Numbered from the stretch's first letter, positions 16,864-24,419 are shown. The stretch is 39,301 nucleotides of DNA from Novosphingobium sp. (GCF_027486195.1 NZ_JAIXPP010000025.1:1-39301), one strand, 5' to 3'. Numbers and translations are program-made. Notes: generated by a model not told the origin, from the sequence alone.

Positions 16864-16895
16864 CAGTGCAGCCGGCACCCTCCCGGCTGACACTG
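16864..16895 (+). promoter_or_regulatory. First hairpin in the bufA2-bufB spacer
   Basis: CAGTGCAGCCGG (16864-16875) pairs with CCGGCTGACACTG (16883-16895) with one bulged base and a seven-base loop. It begins eight bases after the bufA2 stop. No T tract follows. It is likely to stabilise the bufA2 mRNA 3' end or reduce transcription into bufB. Confidence 0.7.
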
Positions 16896-16906
16896 CGATG
16901 ACTTGA

Positions 16907-16976
16907 CCGGGGCTCCTTGTCCCAACTGCCCTGCGGCGCCACCCCCCTCCCTCAACGGCGCCCGCTGGAGCCCCGG
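16907..16976 (+). promoter_or_regulatory. Second, nested hairpin in the bufA2-bufB spacer (attenuator-like)
   Basis: The outer stem CCGGGGCTCC (16907-16916) pairs perfectly with GGAGCCCCGG (16967-16976). Inside it two GGCGCC copies (16935-16940 and 16957-16962) can form a second stem. A short pyrimidine/T-rich run (CCTTCTTTC, from 16977) follows, so it could act as a weak terminator that lets only part of the transcription reach bufB. Confidence 0.6.
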
Positions 16977-17032
16977 CCTTCTTTCGCGAGACAACCCCTC
17001 TTTACCGAGACCTGAGATGACCGAGGCGCGCA

Positions 17033-17857
17033 ATGTCTGACACGCTGGCCGGATTTGGCCTTGGCATGCGCCGCCCGCACTACCGGTCGTATATCGACGG
17101 CACTGCACCCGTCGATTTCATCGAGGTGATCTCGGAAAACTTCATGATCGCGGGCGGCAAGCCGCTCGATACGCTGATGAAGGCACGCCGCAACTATCCG
17201 CTGGCCCTCCACGGTGTCTCGATGTCAATCGGCTCGGCGGACGGCCTCAGGGACGATTATCTTCGGGAGCTTCGCCGCCTTGTCGATCTGATGGAGCCTG
17301 CGGTGGTTTCGGACCACTTGTGCTGGACCCGGATCGACGAGTTCAATTCGCACGACCTGCTGCCGCTGCCCTATACCGAAGAAGCGCTCGATGTGGTCTG
17401 CCGCAATATCGACCGTGCGCAGGAAGCACTTGGCCGCCGCATGCTGCTGGAAAACCCTTCGAGCTACATCGCCTTTCCCGGCGCGATGACGGAGTGGGAA
17501 TTCCTCGCCGAAATGACCCGGCGCACCGGCTGCGGCCTGCTGCTCGATGTCAACAACATCTACGTCAGCGCGGTCAACCACGGGTTTGCGGCGTCCGATT
17601 ACCTTGCCGGCATTCCGATGGATGCGGTCGGCCAGATCCACCTCGCCGGCCATGTGAAGGGCGAGCATCTGCTGATCGACACGCACGACCAGCCGGTGCC
17701 GGATGAAGTCTGGGCGCTCTATCGCGCCGCGACTGCGCTCGCTGGCCCGGTGCCGACGATGATCGAGCGCGATGACAACATACCCGAGCTCGAGGCGCTT
17801 TGCGCCGAGCTCGATATTGCGCGCAGCATTGCCGCCGATGAAAGGATCGCGGCATGA
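17033..17857 (+). CDS. bufB: DUF692 multinuclear non-heme iron oxidative (MNIO) enzyme, bufferin maturation
   Basis: TIM-barrel protein of 274 residues of the DUF692/MNIO family (relatives include MbnB and TglH). Candidate iron ligands lie in the expected order: H60 (LHGVSMSIGS), H95 (SDHLCW), E140 (LENPSSYI), D172/N174 (DVNNIYVSAVNHG) with H183, H203 and H207 (HLAGH), D216/H218 (DTHDQP) and E245 (MIERDD). Such enzymes oxidise cysteines of a peptide precursor; in bufferins they make heterocycles. ATG 17033 has a GAGG site. The gene overlaps bufC by four bases, matching the required enzyme-partner complex. It is the only MNIO gene in the window although two bufferin precursors are present. Confidence 0.93.
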   Translation: MSDTLAGFGLGMRRPHYRSYIDGTAPVDFIEVISENFMIAGGKPLDTLMKARRNYPLALHGVSMSIGSADGLRDDYLRELRRLVDLMEPAVVSDHLCWTRIDEFNSHDLLPLPYTEEALDVVCRNIDRAQEALGRRMLLENPSSYIAFPGAMTEWEFLAEMTRRTGCGLLLDVNNIYVSAVNHGFAASDYLAGIPMDAVGQIHLAGHVKGEHLLIDTHDQPVPDEVWALYRAATALAGPVPTMIERDDNIPELEALCAELDIARSIAADERIAA

Positions 17858-18594
17858 GCCTGCTCGCCCTCCAACGCAATTTCCGCGACTGGCTGGTGAC
17901 TGGCGAGGACAGTTCAGCTGCCGCGCTCGGCGGCGGGCCGGGCACGGCGGTTTACCAGAACAACTACCGCACCGCGCTGGTCTCCAGCCTTGCCGAGACG
18001 TTCCAGCGCCTTGTGCTGTGGCTGGGCGAGGATGGCTTCGAAGCAGCAGCGGCACGCTATATCGATGCGCGCCCGCCTTCGAGCTGGACGCTTGATGCCT
18101 ATGGGGAGGACTTCACCGACTTTGTCGCCACGCTCTGGCCCGATGATCCCGAAGTCGCCGAAATCGCGCTGATCGACTGGACCGTGGGCCAGGTCTTCGT
18201 CGGGCCCGATGCAGACGCACTCCGGCCCGAAGCGCTGGCCGTGGCCGATTGGGAAACCGCGGGGATCCATGCGGTGCCTTCGCTGCTCGTGCTGCCGATC
18301 ACCACCAATGCCGATGCGATCTGGCAAGCGCTCGCAACCGCAGAGCCGCCCCCGCCCGCCGAGATGGCCGAGTGCGGCGCGGCCTTGCTGGTCTGGCGGC
18401 AGGGCCTCGAGCCGGTGTTCCGCCGCGCTGAAGCGCACGAATGCGATGTGCTGGCGTGGTCTGCCGCAGGGGAAGGTTTTGCGGCGGTCTGCGCGCGCCT
18501 TGCCGATACGTTGGGCGAGGAAGCAGCGGTGACCAGTGCCGGGACGCTGCTCGGTCGCTGGCTCGCCGAAGGCATGATCGCCGCAGTCGGCTGA
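17854..18594 (+). CDS. bufC: DUF2063 partner protein of the MNIO enzyme
   Basis: Protein of 246 residues beginning MSLLALQRNFRDWLVTGED, the N-terminal DUF2063 signature, with NNYRTALVSSLAETFQRLVLWLGED, given here in part as NNYRTALVSSLAETF. The C-terminal half is a winged-helix-like alpha/beta region. In MNIO systems this type of partner binds the precursor peptide and presents it to the iron enzyme. The start ATG overlaps the bufB stop (ATGA, 17854-17857). It converges with a LysR gene with a single base between stops. No hydrophobic segment is present, so both enzyme and partner act in the cytoplasm before precursor export. Confidence 0.9.
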   Translation: MSLLALQRNFRDWLVTGEDSSAAALGGGPGTAVYQNNYRTALVSSLAETFQRLVLWLGEDGFEAAAARYIDARPPSSWTLDAYGEDFTDFVATLWPDDPEVAEIALIDWTVGQVFVGPDADALRPEALAVADWETAGIHAVPSLLVLPITTNADAIWQALATAEPPPPAEMAECGAALLVWRQGLEPVFRRAEAHECDVLAWSAAGEGFAAVCARLADTLGEEAAVTSAGTLLGRWLAEGMIAAVG

Positions 18595-18595
18595 G

Positions 18596-19510
18596 CTATT
18601 CGAAGCAACCCGCGACTTCGCCCAGCACCTGCTGCAAGCGCGGCGCGACGAAATCGAGGAAGGCGCGCAGCTTCAGCGGCTGGCTGCGCTGGCGGCGGTG
18701 GACGAGGTGGACGGGCACCGGCTCGCAGCCGAGATCGCCGAACAGCGGCACAAGCCTGCCATCGGCGGCGGCGGCTGAGGCCTGATAGGACATGATCCGC
18801 GCCACGCCCACTCCTGCAGCAGCAGCATCGATGACCGCATCGGCGGTGTTGACGGAAAAGCGCGGCGTGATCTCCACACTGCGGGCGTTCACACCGGCTC
18901 CGATCCGCCAGCTGCGGGTGGAATGCAGGCCCTCGAACGCAATGCAATCGTGCCGCGCGAGGTCGTCCGGCTGCGTGATTGCGCCGCGCCGGGCGAGATA
19001 GCCGGGACTGGCGCAGACGACCCAGCGGATATCGCCCAGCTTGCGCGCGACGAGATCGCTGTCCGGCAACTGTCCGACGCGGACCGCAACATCGACATGC
19101 GCCTCGACCAGATCGATCGTCGAATCCGAAAGGACGAGGCGCACAGTGACATCGGGATAGGCGGCAAGGAACGTATGGACGATGGGGGCGACGTGGAGCT
19201 TGCCGAACATGATCGGTGCGGTGACCATGAGCTCGCCGCGCGGCGCACGGTACTCGCCGCTGGCCGCGCGCTCGGCATCGGCGAGATCATCGAGCACGCG
19301 GCGCGTGGCCGCAACGAAGGCCTCTCCTGCTTCGGTCAGGATCAGCTTGCGGCTCGTCCGCACGAGGAGCTGCGCGCCGAGGTGCGCTTCGAGATCGGAC
19401 ACCCGGCGGCTCACGGTGGGTAGCGGCGTGTTCAGCGCGCGCGAGGCGGCTGAGAGGCTGCCGCCGTCGACCGCAGCGAGCAGGGTGCGCATGGCCTCGA
19501 ACCGGTCCAT
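18596..19510 (-). CDS. LysR-family transcriptional regulator divergent from AhpD-like gene
   Basis: Regulator of 304 residues. The N-terminal helix-turn-helix (MRTLLAAVDGGSLSAASRAL, then LPTVSRRVSDLE) is followed by a LysR substrate-binding domain of the CrgA-like subgroup (DVAVRVGQLPDSDLVARKLG). Start ATG 19510. It is transcribed away from the AhpD-like gene at 19634, the classic arrangement for a LysR regulator and its target, and a TTCC-N7-GGAA inverted repeat sits just upstream of its start. The inducer is unknown. Confidence 0.92.
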   Translation of the reverse strand: MDRFEAMRTLLAAVDGGSLSAASRALNTPLPTVSRRVSDLEAHLGAQLLVRTSRKLILTEAGEAFVAATRRVLDDLADAERAASGEYRAPRGELMVTAPIMFGKLHVAPIVHTFLAAYPDVTVRLVLSDSTIDLVEAHVDVAVRVGQLPDSDLVARKLGDIRWVVCASPGYLARRGAITQPDDLARHDCIAFEGLHSTRSWRIGAGVNARSVEITPRFSVNTADAVIDAAAAGVGVARIMSYQASAAAADGRLVPLFGDLGCEPVPVHLVHRRQRSQPLKLRAFLDFVAPRLQQVLGEVAGCFE

Positions 19511-19516
19511 CAGACA

Positions 19517-19531
19517 TTCCGCTTTTTGGAA
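19517..19531. promoter_or_regulatory. Candidate LysR operator
   Basis: TTCC-N7-GGAA is an inverted repeat containing the T-N11-A pattern used by LysR regulators. It lies seven bases upstream of the leftward lysR start and about 100 bases upstream of the rightward AhpD-like gene, suitable for autoregulation and divergent control. Such short motifs also occur by chance. Confidence 0.35.
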
Positions 19532-19633
19532 GGTAGAGTTGCCAAGGTAGCGGATACTGCCACCCGGCGGAAGGCCCTACTTGGAGGTCACCGGCCGATA
19601 CCGGCCTGCTTTCAAGGAAAGGTCTCCCCCGAA

Positions 19634-20185
19634 ATGTCGCGTATCCCCACCCCCGCCACCATCGCCGATGCCCCCGAAGCTTCGCAGCCGCTGCTCGAAG
19701 CCGTGAACAAGGCGATCGGCACCGTGCCCAATCTCCACCGCCTCGTTTCCACCAGCCCGGCCGCGCTCGAAGGCTACCTCGCGATGAACGGCGCACTGGC
19801 CAAGGGCAAGGTGCCCGCCGCCACCCGCGAACGGATTGCCCTCGCCGTCGCCGAGATCAATGGCTGCGACTATTGCCTCTCGGCCCACACCTATCTCGGC
19901 AAGAACCTCTCGAAGCTCGATGACGCTGAGATCACCGCGAACCGCAACGGCGCCTCGAACGACCCCAAGGCCGATGCCGCGGTGCGCTTCGCCGTGCAAC
20001 TGGTGAAGACCCGTGGCCATGTCGGCGCTGCCGACGTCGAAGCCGTCCGTGCGGCTGGCTACTCCGATGCGCAGCTGCTCGAGATCGTCCAGCACGTCGC
20101 GCTCAACACCTGGACCAACTACGTCAACTCGGCCTTCCAGACCGTGATCGACTTCCCGGTCGTCACCACGCGCATCGCCGCCTGA
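19634..20185 (+). CDS. Carboxymuconolactone decarboxylase / AhpD-like alkylhydroperoxidase protein
   Basis: Predicted 183-residue cytoplasmic protein of the CMD/AhpD fold. The redox motif INGCDYCLSAH has cysteines at 78 and 81 and His 85, the arrangement expected for peroxidase-type members (E...CxxC...H). The C-terminal helix HVALNTWTNYVNSAF also fits. It likely reduces organic peroxides or protects thiols, with reduction from a thioredoxin-like donor. ATG 19634 is preceded by AGGAAAGG. It is divergent from a LysR gene that probably controls it and is followed by a 13-base-pair hairpin. Confidence 0.9.
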   Translation: MSRIPTPATIADAPEASQPLLEAVNKAIGTVPNLHRLVSTSPAALEGYLAMNGALAKGKVPAATRERIALAVAEINGCDYCLSAHTYLGKNLSKLDDAEITANRNGASNDPKADAAVRFAVQLVKTRGHVGAADVEAVRAAGYSDAQLLEIVQHVALNTWTNYVNSAFQTVIDFPVVTTRIAA

Positions 20186-20192
20186 CGCCGGG

Positions 20193-20231
20193 GGCGGGCG
20201 TCTGCAGCTCCCACTCCAGCAGGCGCCCGCC
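20193..20231 (+). terminator. Hairpin after AhpD-like gene
   Basis: GGCGGGCG (20193-20200) pairs with CGCCCGCC (20224-20231), extended inward by TCTGC/GCAGG with one G-U pair, for about 13 pairs around a 13-base loop. It starts seven bases past the stop codon. No T tract is visible. Confidence 0.55.
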
Positions 20232-20259
20232 ATCCCTCCCGCAGAAAGGACCACCCGCC

Positions 20260-20349
20260 ATGTCGTTCAGATCCCGCCTGGTATCCGTCGCTGTCTCGGT
20301 ATCGGTCGTTGCCGTCAACGTGGTAGCCTCGTTCCCGCCACTCGCTTGA
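20260..20349 (+). CDS. Putative 29-residue hydrophobic small protein
   Basis: A short open frame from ATG 20260 to TGA 20347-20349 encodes a basic start (MSFRSR) followed by an alternating Val/Ser/Ala stretch long enough to enter a membrane. AGAAAGGA lies eight to fifteen bases upstream, a plausible ribosome site. It sits between two hairpins (20193-20231 and 20352-20386), as if it were its own small transcription unit or a leader peptide for the downstream oxidoreductase. I do not recognise the sequence, and chance cannot be excluded at this length. Confidence 0.3.
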   Translation: MSFRSRLVSVAVSVSVVAVNVVASFPPLA

Positions 20350-20351
20350 TC

Positions 20352-20386
20352 CCGCCATCCAGAGCCATCCGGCTGTAGGATGGCGG
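20352..20386 (+). terminator. Hairpin upstream of the cNMP/TrxR-like gene
   Basis: CCGCCATCC (20352-20360) pairs perfectly with GGATGGCGG (20378-20386), with a possible inner AGCC/GGCT stem. It follows the small open frame by two bases. Its 3' arm overlaps the GGAGGG ribosome site of the ATG at 20400, so it could also mask that site. Confidence 0.5.
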
Positions 20387-20399
20387 AGGGCGTTACGGT

Positions 20400-22082
20400 A
20401 TGCTGACGCCGCGCGACTCCGCGCGCCCATCGCCCCCCGGCGACAGCAGGACCCGACTACATATGGAATCGATCGGCGCCGATCTTCGCACCTTGCAGCG
20501 CACCCCGCTGCACCCCAGCCATGTCGAGGCCCTGCGCGCGGCAGGCACGCCGAAACTCTACCCCGCCGGGACCATGATCGCCCGCCCCGGCGATCCGGCG
20601 GACACGTTCACGTATGTTGAAGAAGGGGAGATCGAAGTCGTCAATCCCCTCACCGAGGAACGTCACCGGCCTTCCTCGCTCGGCCCCACGCAGTTCATGG
20701 GCGAAATCGCGTTCCTCAGCGGCGGCACCGTTTCGCTGGCGATGCGCGCGGCGCAGGACACGCGGGTGATCGAAGTGCCGCGTGAGGCAATGCTCGAATT
20801 GATGGCGCAGATCCCGGAAATGTCCGACATCGTGATCACGGTGTTTGCCGCGCGCCGCCGCCGCCAGCTTGATGAGCGCGACAGTTCGCTGCAGTTGATC
20901 GGCGAGGATGAGGACCCGGCGGTCCGCCGCGTCGCCCAGTTCGCCAGCCGCAACCGCATACCCTATGGCTCGCTCAAACTTGGCAGCGAGGAAGCGCTGG
21001 CCGCCGCGCAAGCCTGCTCGATCGAGGGTTCGGTCCCGGCGGTCATCTTCGGACGCGATACGGTGGTGACCGATCCGACGCCGGACAAGATCGCGCACCT
21101 CCTTGGCATCAACCGCGAGCTGCAGCATGATGAGGCCTTTGACGTGCTGATCGTCGGCGGCGGGCCGGCGGGTGTGGCAGCCGGGGTGTATGCCGGAGCG
21201 GAAGGGCTTTGCGCGCTGGTGATCGAGGATCTCGCCATCGGCGGGCAGGCAGGCACCTCCAGCCGGATCGAGAACTACATGGGTTTTCCGACCGGCATTT
21301 CCGGCGGCGACCTTGTGTGGCGCGGCGAAGTGCAGGCGATGAAGTTCGGCACACGCTTTGCCCTGCCGCGCCGGGTGACCGCTCTGGAGGAGCTGGACGA
21401 CGGCATGTTCTGCGCCACGTTTGACAATGACCAGCGGGTGCGCGGCAAGGCCGTGGTCGTGGCGGCGGGCGTGCAGTATCGCCGCCTGCCGATCCCGCGT
21501 CTCGCCGAATTCGAAGGGGCGGGCATCTACTACGCCGCGACCGAGATCGAGGCGCGCTATTGCAAGGGCACGCAGGCGGTGATCATCGGCGGGGGCAATT
21601 CCGCCGGGCAGGCGGCGATGTACCTCAGCCGCTCCGCCCGCTGCGCACATGTCGTCGTGCGCGGACCTTCGCTAGCGCTGTCGATGTCGAGCTATCTTTC
21701 CGAGCGGCTGGAGGCAGATCCCGGCATCCAGATCGCCTACAACGCCGAAGTCATCGCGCTGCACGGCGGCGCGCATCTCGAAGGCGTGACCTTGCGCGAT
21801 GCCAAGACCGGCGAGACGCACGATATCCCGACACGCGCGCTGTTCATCATGGTGGGTGCAGCGCCCAACACCGAGTGGCTTTCGGGCCTGGTCGAGCTTG
21901 ACGACAAGGGCTTCGTGAAGACGGGGCCGGCAGTCGGCGCCACTTCGCCCTACGCAACCTCGCACCCGGGTATCTTCGCGGTGGGCGATGTCCGCTCGGG
22001 CTCGGTCAAGCGCGTGGCCTCTGCCGTGGGCGAAGGCTCGGTCGTGATCTCGAAAGTGTGGGACTACGTCAACGGCGGCTAG
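20400..22082 (+). CDS. Cyclic nucleotide-binding domain fused to thioredoxin-reductase-like FAD oxidoreductase
   Basis: Protein of 560 residues with three parts. A CRP-like cyclic nucleotide-binding domain lies near residues 36-150 (GDPADTFTYVEEGEIEV, FMGEIAFLSGG). A short thioredoxin-fold-like linker lies near 170-235. A two-dinucleotide-domain flavoprotein spans about 245-560, with FAD motif IVGGGPAGVAAG, NADPH motif IIGGGNSAGQAA and the C-terminal GDVRSG. The usual CxxC of thioredoxin reductase is absent: the position reads YYAATEIEA (residues 378-385). It is therefore not a classical thioredoxin reductase; the electron acceptor is unknown. The start may be 20400 (GGAGGG upstream) or ATG 20463. 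The fold combination is known in other bacteria. Confidence 0.88.
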   Translation: MLTPRDSARPSPPGDSRTRLHMESIGADLRTLQRTPLHPSHVEALRAAGTPKLYPAGTMIARPGDPADTFTYVEEGEIEVVNPLTEERHRPSSLGPTQFMGEIAFLSGGTVSLAMRAAQDTRVIEVPREAMLELMAQIPEMSDIVITVFAARRRRQLDERDSSLQLIGEDEDPAVRRVAQFASRNRIPYGSLKLGSEEALAAAQACSIEGSVPAVIFGRDTVVTDPTPDKIAHLLGINRELQHDEAFDVLIVGGGPAGVAAGVYAGAEGLCALVIEDLAIGGQAGTSSRIENYMGFPTGISGGDLVWRGEVQAMKFGTRFALPRRVTALEELDDGMFCATFDNDQRVRGKAVVVAAGVQYRRLPIPRLAEFEGAGIYYAATEIEARYCKGTQAVIIGGGNSAGQAAMYLSRSARCAHVVVRGPSLALSMSSYLSERLEADPGIQIAYNAEVIALHGGAHLEGVTLRDAKTGETHDIPTRALFIMVGAAPNTEWLSGLVELDDKGFVKTGPAVGATSPYATSHPGIFAVGDVRSGSVKRVASAVGEGSVVISKVWDYVNGG

Positions 22083-22094
22083 CCGGGTCCGATC

Positions 22095-22111
22095 AGTTGC
22101 ACCGGGCAACT
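22095..22111 (+). terminator. Weak hairpin after the oxidoreductase gene
   Basis: AGTTGC (22095-22100) pairs with GCAACT (22106-22111) around a five-base loop, 12 bases after the stop. Only a short TTAAAA-like sequence follows, so this is a weak terminator candidate. Confidence 0.35.
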
Positions 22112-22163
22112 TAAAACTCCACCAATGTGGTTGAGATTCTTCTCGCAAGGCTCTCCGATGCGT

Positions 22164-22185
22164 GGTAATGTTATACCATAATAAC
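22164..22185. promoter_or_regulatory. AT-rich Fur-like palindrome upstream of tonB
   Basis: An AT-rich stretch in a GC-rich genome contains GTTAT-acc... -ATAAC inverted ends (22170-22185) and, from 22164, matches about 11 of 19 positions of the classical Fur consensus by eye. It lies about 100 bases upstream of a TonB gene, a typical iron-regulated target. The match is weak and could instead be an AT-rich promoter core. Confidence 0.3.
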
Positions 22186-22286
22186 GTCGTACGGCCCGTG
22201 TTGCTTGCATCGGGATTGTTCGTTTCGTTCCCGTTGCTCTCGCCTTCGCAACCCGGGCTGTCCGGCACAGCCGAGGAGAGCATGCA

Positions 22287-22952
22287 ATGGCCTACCTTAC
22301 CCCCGAAACCAATCGGCGCCGGATCGTGGCGCTGGGCGCAGTCGGCGCCGTGCATGGCGTGATGGCGGTGGTGCTGCTGACCGGCTTTGCCGGCGGGATG
22401 ATCGAGAAGATCAAGCCGAAGGACTGGACCAAGGCTTGGACCTACATGCCGCCGCCACCGGCACCGAGCCCCATACCCGATGTGAAGCCAGTGCCGCATA
22501 CCCGCGATACCGCACCCAAGCCCGATCCGACCCTGCCGTTACCACCGATCGGCGATTCCGGCTTCCACATCGATCCTGGTCCACTGCCGCTTCCTGGCGG
22601 CTTTGGGACCGGCGATCTTCCCCCGCTGCCCCCGCCAACGCCCAGCCCCAGCTTCACCCCGCGGGTGGCCAAGCCGCTGGGCGCGCCGGGAAAATGGGTT
22701 TCGGATGCAGACTACCCGACCGGCGCGCTGCGTCGGGGCCAGCAGGGGGCTTCCGCTTTCGAACTCACAGTCGGACCAGACGGGCGTGTGCGCGATTGCC
22801 GGATCACCCGCTCGAGTGGTTCGGCCGATCTCGATGCGGCGACCTGCGCGAAAGTCAGCGAGCGCGCCAGCTTCACGCCTGCGCGCGATGAGCACGGCGA
22901 TCTGGTGGCGGGGCGTTATTCGGGCGTGATCCGCTGGCGCATCCCGGAGTAA
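22287..22952 (+). CDS. TonB-family energy transducer
   Basis: Product of 221 residues with the complete TonB layout. One N-terminal transmembrane helix lies near residues 13-37. A proline-rich periplasmic spacer covers about 54-125 (many PPP and PxP). A C-terminal TonB_C domain starts near 135 (DADYPTGALRRGQQGASAFEL, given here as DADYPTGALRRG, ending SGVIRWRIPE). It would couple the proton motive force, through ExbB/ExbD, to outer-membrane receptors; no exbBD or receptor gene is adjacent. ATG 22287 has GAGGAG upstream. It contrasts with the anchorless TonB_C protein at 8103. Confidence 0.9.
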   Translation: MAYLTPETNRRRIVALGAVGAVHGVMAVVLLTGFAGGMIEKIKPKDWTKAWTYMPPPPAPSPIPDVKPVPHTRDTAPKPDPTLPLPPIGDSGFHIDPGPLPLPGGFGTGDLPPLPPPTPSPSFTPRVAKPLGAPGKWVSDADYPTGALRRGQQGASAFELTVGPDGRVRDCRITRSSGSADLDAATCAKVSERASFTPARDEHGDLVAGRYSGVIRWRIPE

Positions 22953-23027
22953 CTTGCCCCAAACTCCCGTTGCAATGCAGCAAGATCGCGGCTTACCATC
23001 CCGCTCTGGCATGGAGGGCATGCGATC

Positions 23028-24419
23028 TTGCCGTTTACCTGTGATCTTGGCGGCGAACGGCACAGCTTCGCGGACCTGAAAGCCGTGCTGGCCGCCGCGA
23101 GCCCGGCGCGATCCGGCGACGAACTCGCAGGCATTGCCGCCTCCAGCGCCACACGGCGAGTGGCGGCACGGTGGGTTCTGGCCGATCTGCCGCTGGCCAC
23201 GTTCCTGAATGAAGCAATCGTCCCCTACGAGAGCGACGAGGTGACGCGGCTGATCATCGACAGCCACGATGGCGCGTCCTTTGCTCCCATCGCACACCTC
23301 ACCGTCGGCGGATTTCGCGACTGGCTGCTGAGCGAGGCGGCAGACGAGGCAGCGCTGGCGGCTATCGCCCGGGGGGTGACGCCGGAAATGGCGGCGGCTG
23401 TTTCCAAGCTGATGCGCAGCCAGGATCTGATCGCGGTGGCGAAGAAGATCCGCGTGGTAACTGCATTCCGCTCCACCATCGGCCTCCCCGGAAGGCTTTC
23501 CACGCGCCTCCAGCCCAACCACCCGGCGGATGATCCGCGCGGGATCGCCGCTGCCGTGCTCGACGGCCTGCTGCACGGGGTGGGCGACGCAGTGATCGGG
23601 GTGAACCCCGCGACCGACAGCGTGCCTGCCGCCACCACGCTCATCCGCATGCTCGATGAATTGCGAGGGGCCTATGCGATCCCGACCCAGACTTGCGTGC
23701 TCACCCACGTGACCAATGCACTGGCGATCATCGAGCGCGGCGCGCCCGTCGATCTGGTGTTCCAGTCGGTCGCAGGGAGCGAGGCGGCCAATGCAGGCTT
23801 CGGCATCGACCTTGCCGTGCTGCGCGAGGCGCATGCGGCGGCGCAGGCGCTGGGGCGCGGCACAGTCGGCAGCAATGTGATGTATTTCGAGACGGGCCAA
23901 GGCTCGGCACTTTCCGCCAATGCCCACCACGGCGTGGATCAGCAGACGATGGAGGCGCGCGCCTATGCCGTGGCGCGCGCGTTCGATCCGCTGCTGGTGA
24001 ACACTGTCGTCGGCTTCATCGGCCCCGAATATCTCTACGACGGCAAGCAGATCATCCGCGCGGGGCTGGAGGATCACTTCTGCGGCAAGCTGCTCGGCCT
24101 GCCGATGGGCTGCGACGTCTGCTACACCAACCATGCCGAGGCCGATCAGGACGACATGGACAGCCTGATGACCTTGCTTACCGTGGCGGGTTGCAGCTTC
24201 CTGATCTGCGTGCCGGGCAGCGACGATGTGATGCTTTCCTACCAGAGCCTGTCCAACCACGATGCGCTCTACTTGCGCAGCGTGATGGGCCTGCGCCCCG
24301 CGCCGGAATTCGAGGCCTGGCTGGCGGACGTGGGGATTACCGCGCCCGATGGCACGCTGCGGGCGCTGGCGGACGGTGCTTCGTCGTTCGTGCGCCAACT
24401 GGCGGAGAACCTCTCTTGA
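23028..24419 (+). CDS. eutB: Ethanolamine ammonia-lyase large subunit
   Basis: Adenosylcobalamin-dependent enzyme subunit that converts ethanolamine to acetaldehyde and ammonia. The 463-residue product matches EutB over its whole length: SPARSGDELAGIAA near the N-terminus, then FRSTIGLPGRLSTRLQPNHP (in part FRSTIGLPGRLS), VIGVNPATDS, MYFETGQGSALSA and GCDVCYTNHAEADQDD. Translation must begin at TTG 23028, because the nearby ATG codons at 23011 and 23020 are out of frame; GGAGGG lies about 11 bases upstream. The eutB stop overlaps eutC. No eutA reactivase, carboxysome-like shell genes or regulator are present, so this is the simple cytosolic version of the pathway. Confidence 0.96.
   Translation: MPFTCDLGGERHSFADLKAVLAAASPARSGDELAGIAASSATRRVAARWVLADLPLATFLNEAIVPYESDEVTRLIIDSHDGASFAPIAHLTVGGFRDWLLSEAADEAALAAIARGVTPEMAAAVSKLMRSQDLIAVAKKIRVVTAFRSTIGLPGRLSTRLQPNHPADDPRGIAAAVLDGLLHGVGDAVIGVNPATDSVPAATTLIRMLDELRGAYAIPTQTCVLTHVTNALAIIERGAPVDLVFQSVAGSEAANAGFGIDLAVLREAHAAAQALGRGTVGSNVMYFETGQGSALSANAHHGVDQQTMEARAYAVARAFDPLLVNTVVGFIGPEYLYDGKQIIRAGLEDHFCGKLLGLPMGCDVCYTNHAEADQDDMDSLMTLLTVAGCSFLICVPGSDDVMLSYQSLSNHDALYLRSVMGLRPAPEFEAWLADVGITAPDGTLRALADGASSFVRQLAENLS

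Noticed and set aside
22953..23027. Cobalamin riboswitch upstream of eutB
   Set aside because: The gap is only 75 bases, too short for the element, and no B12-box-like sequence is seen.
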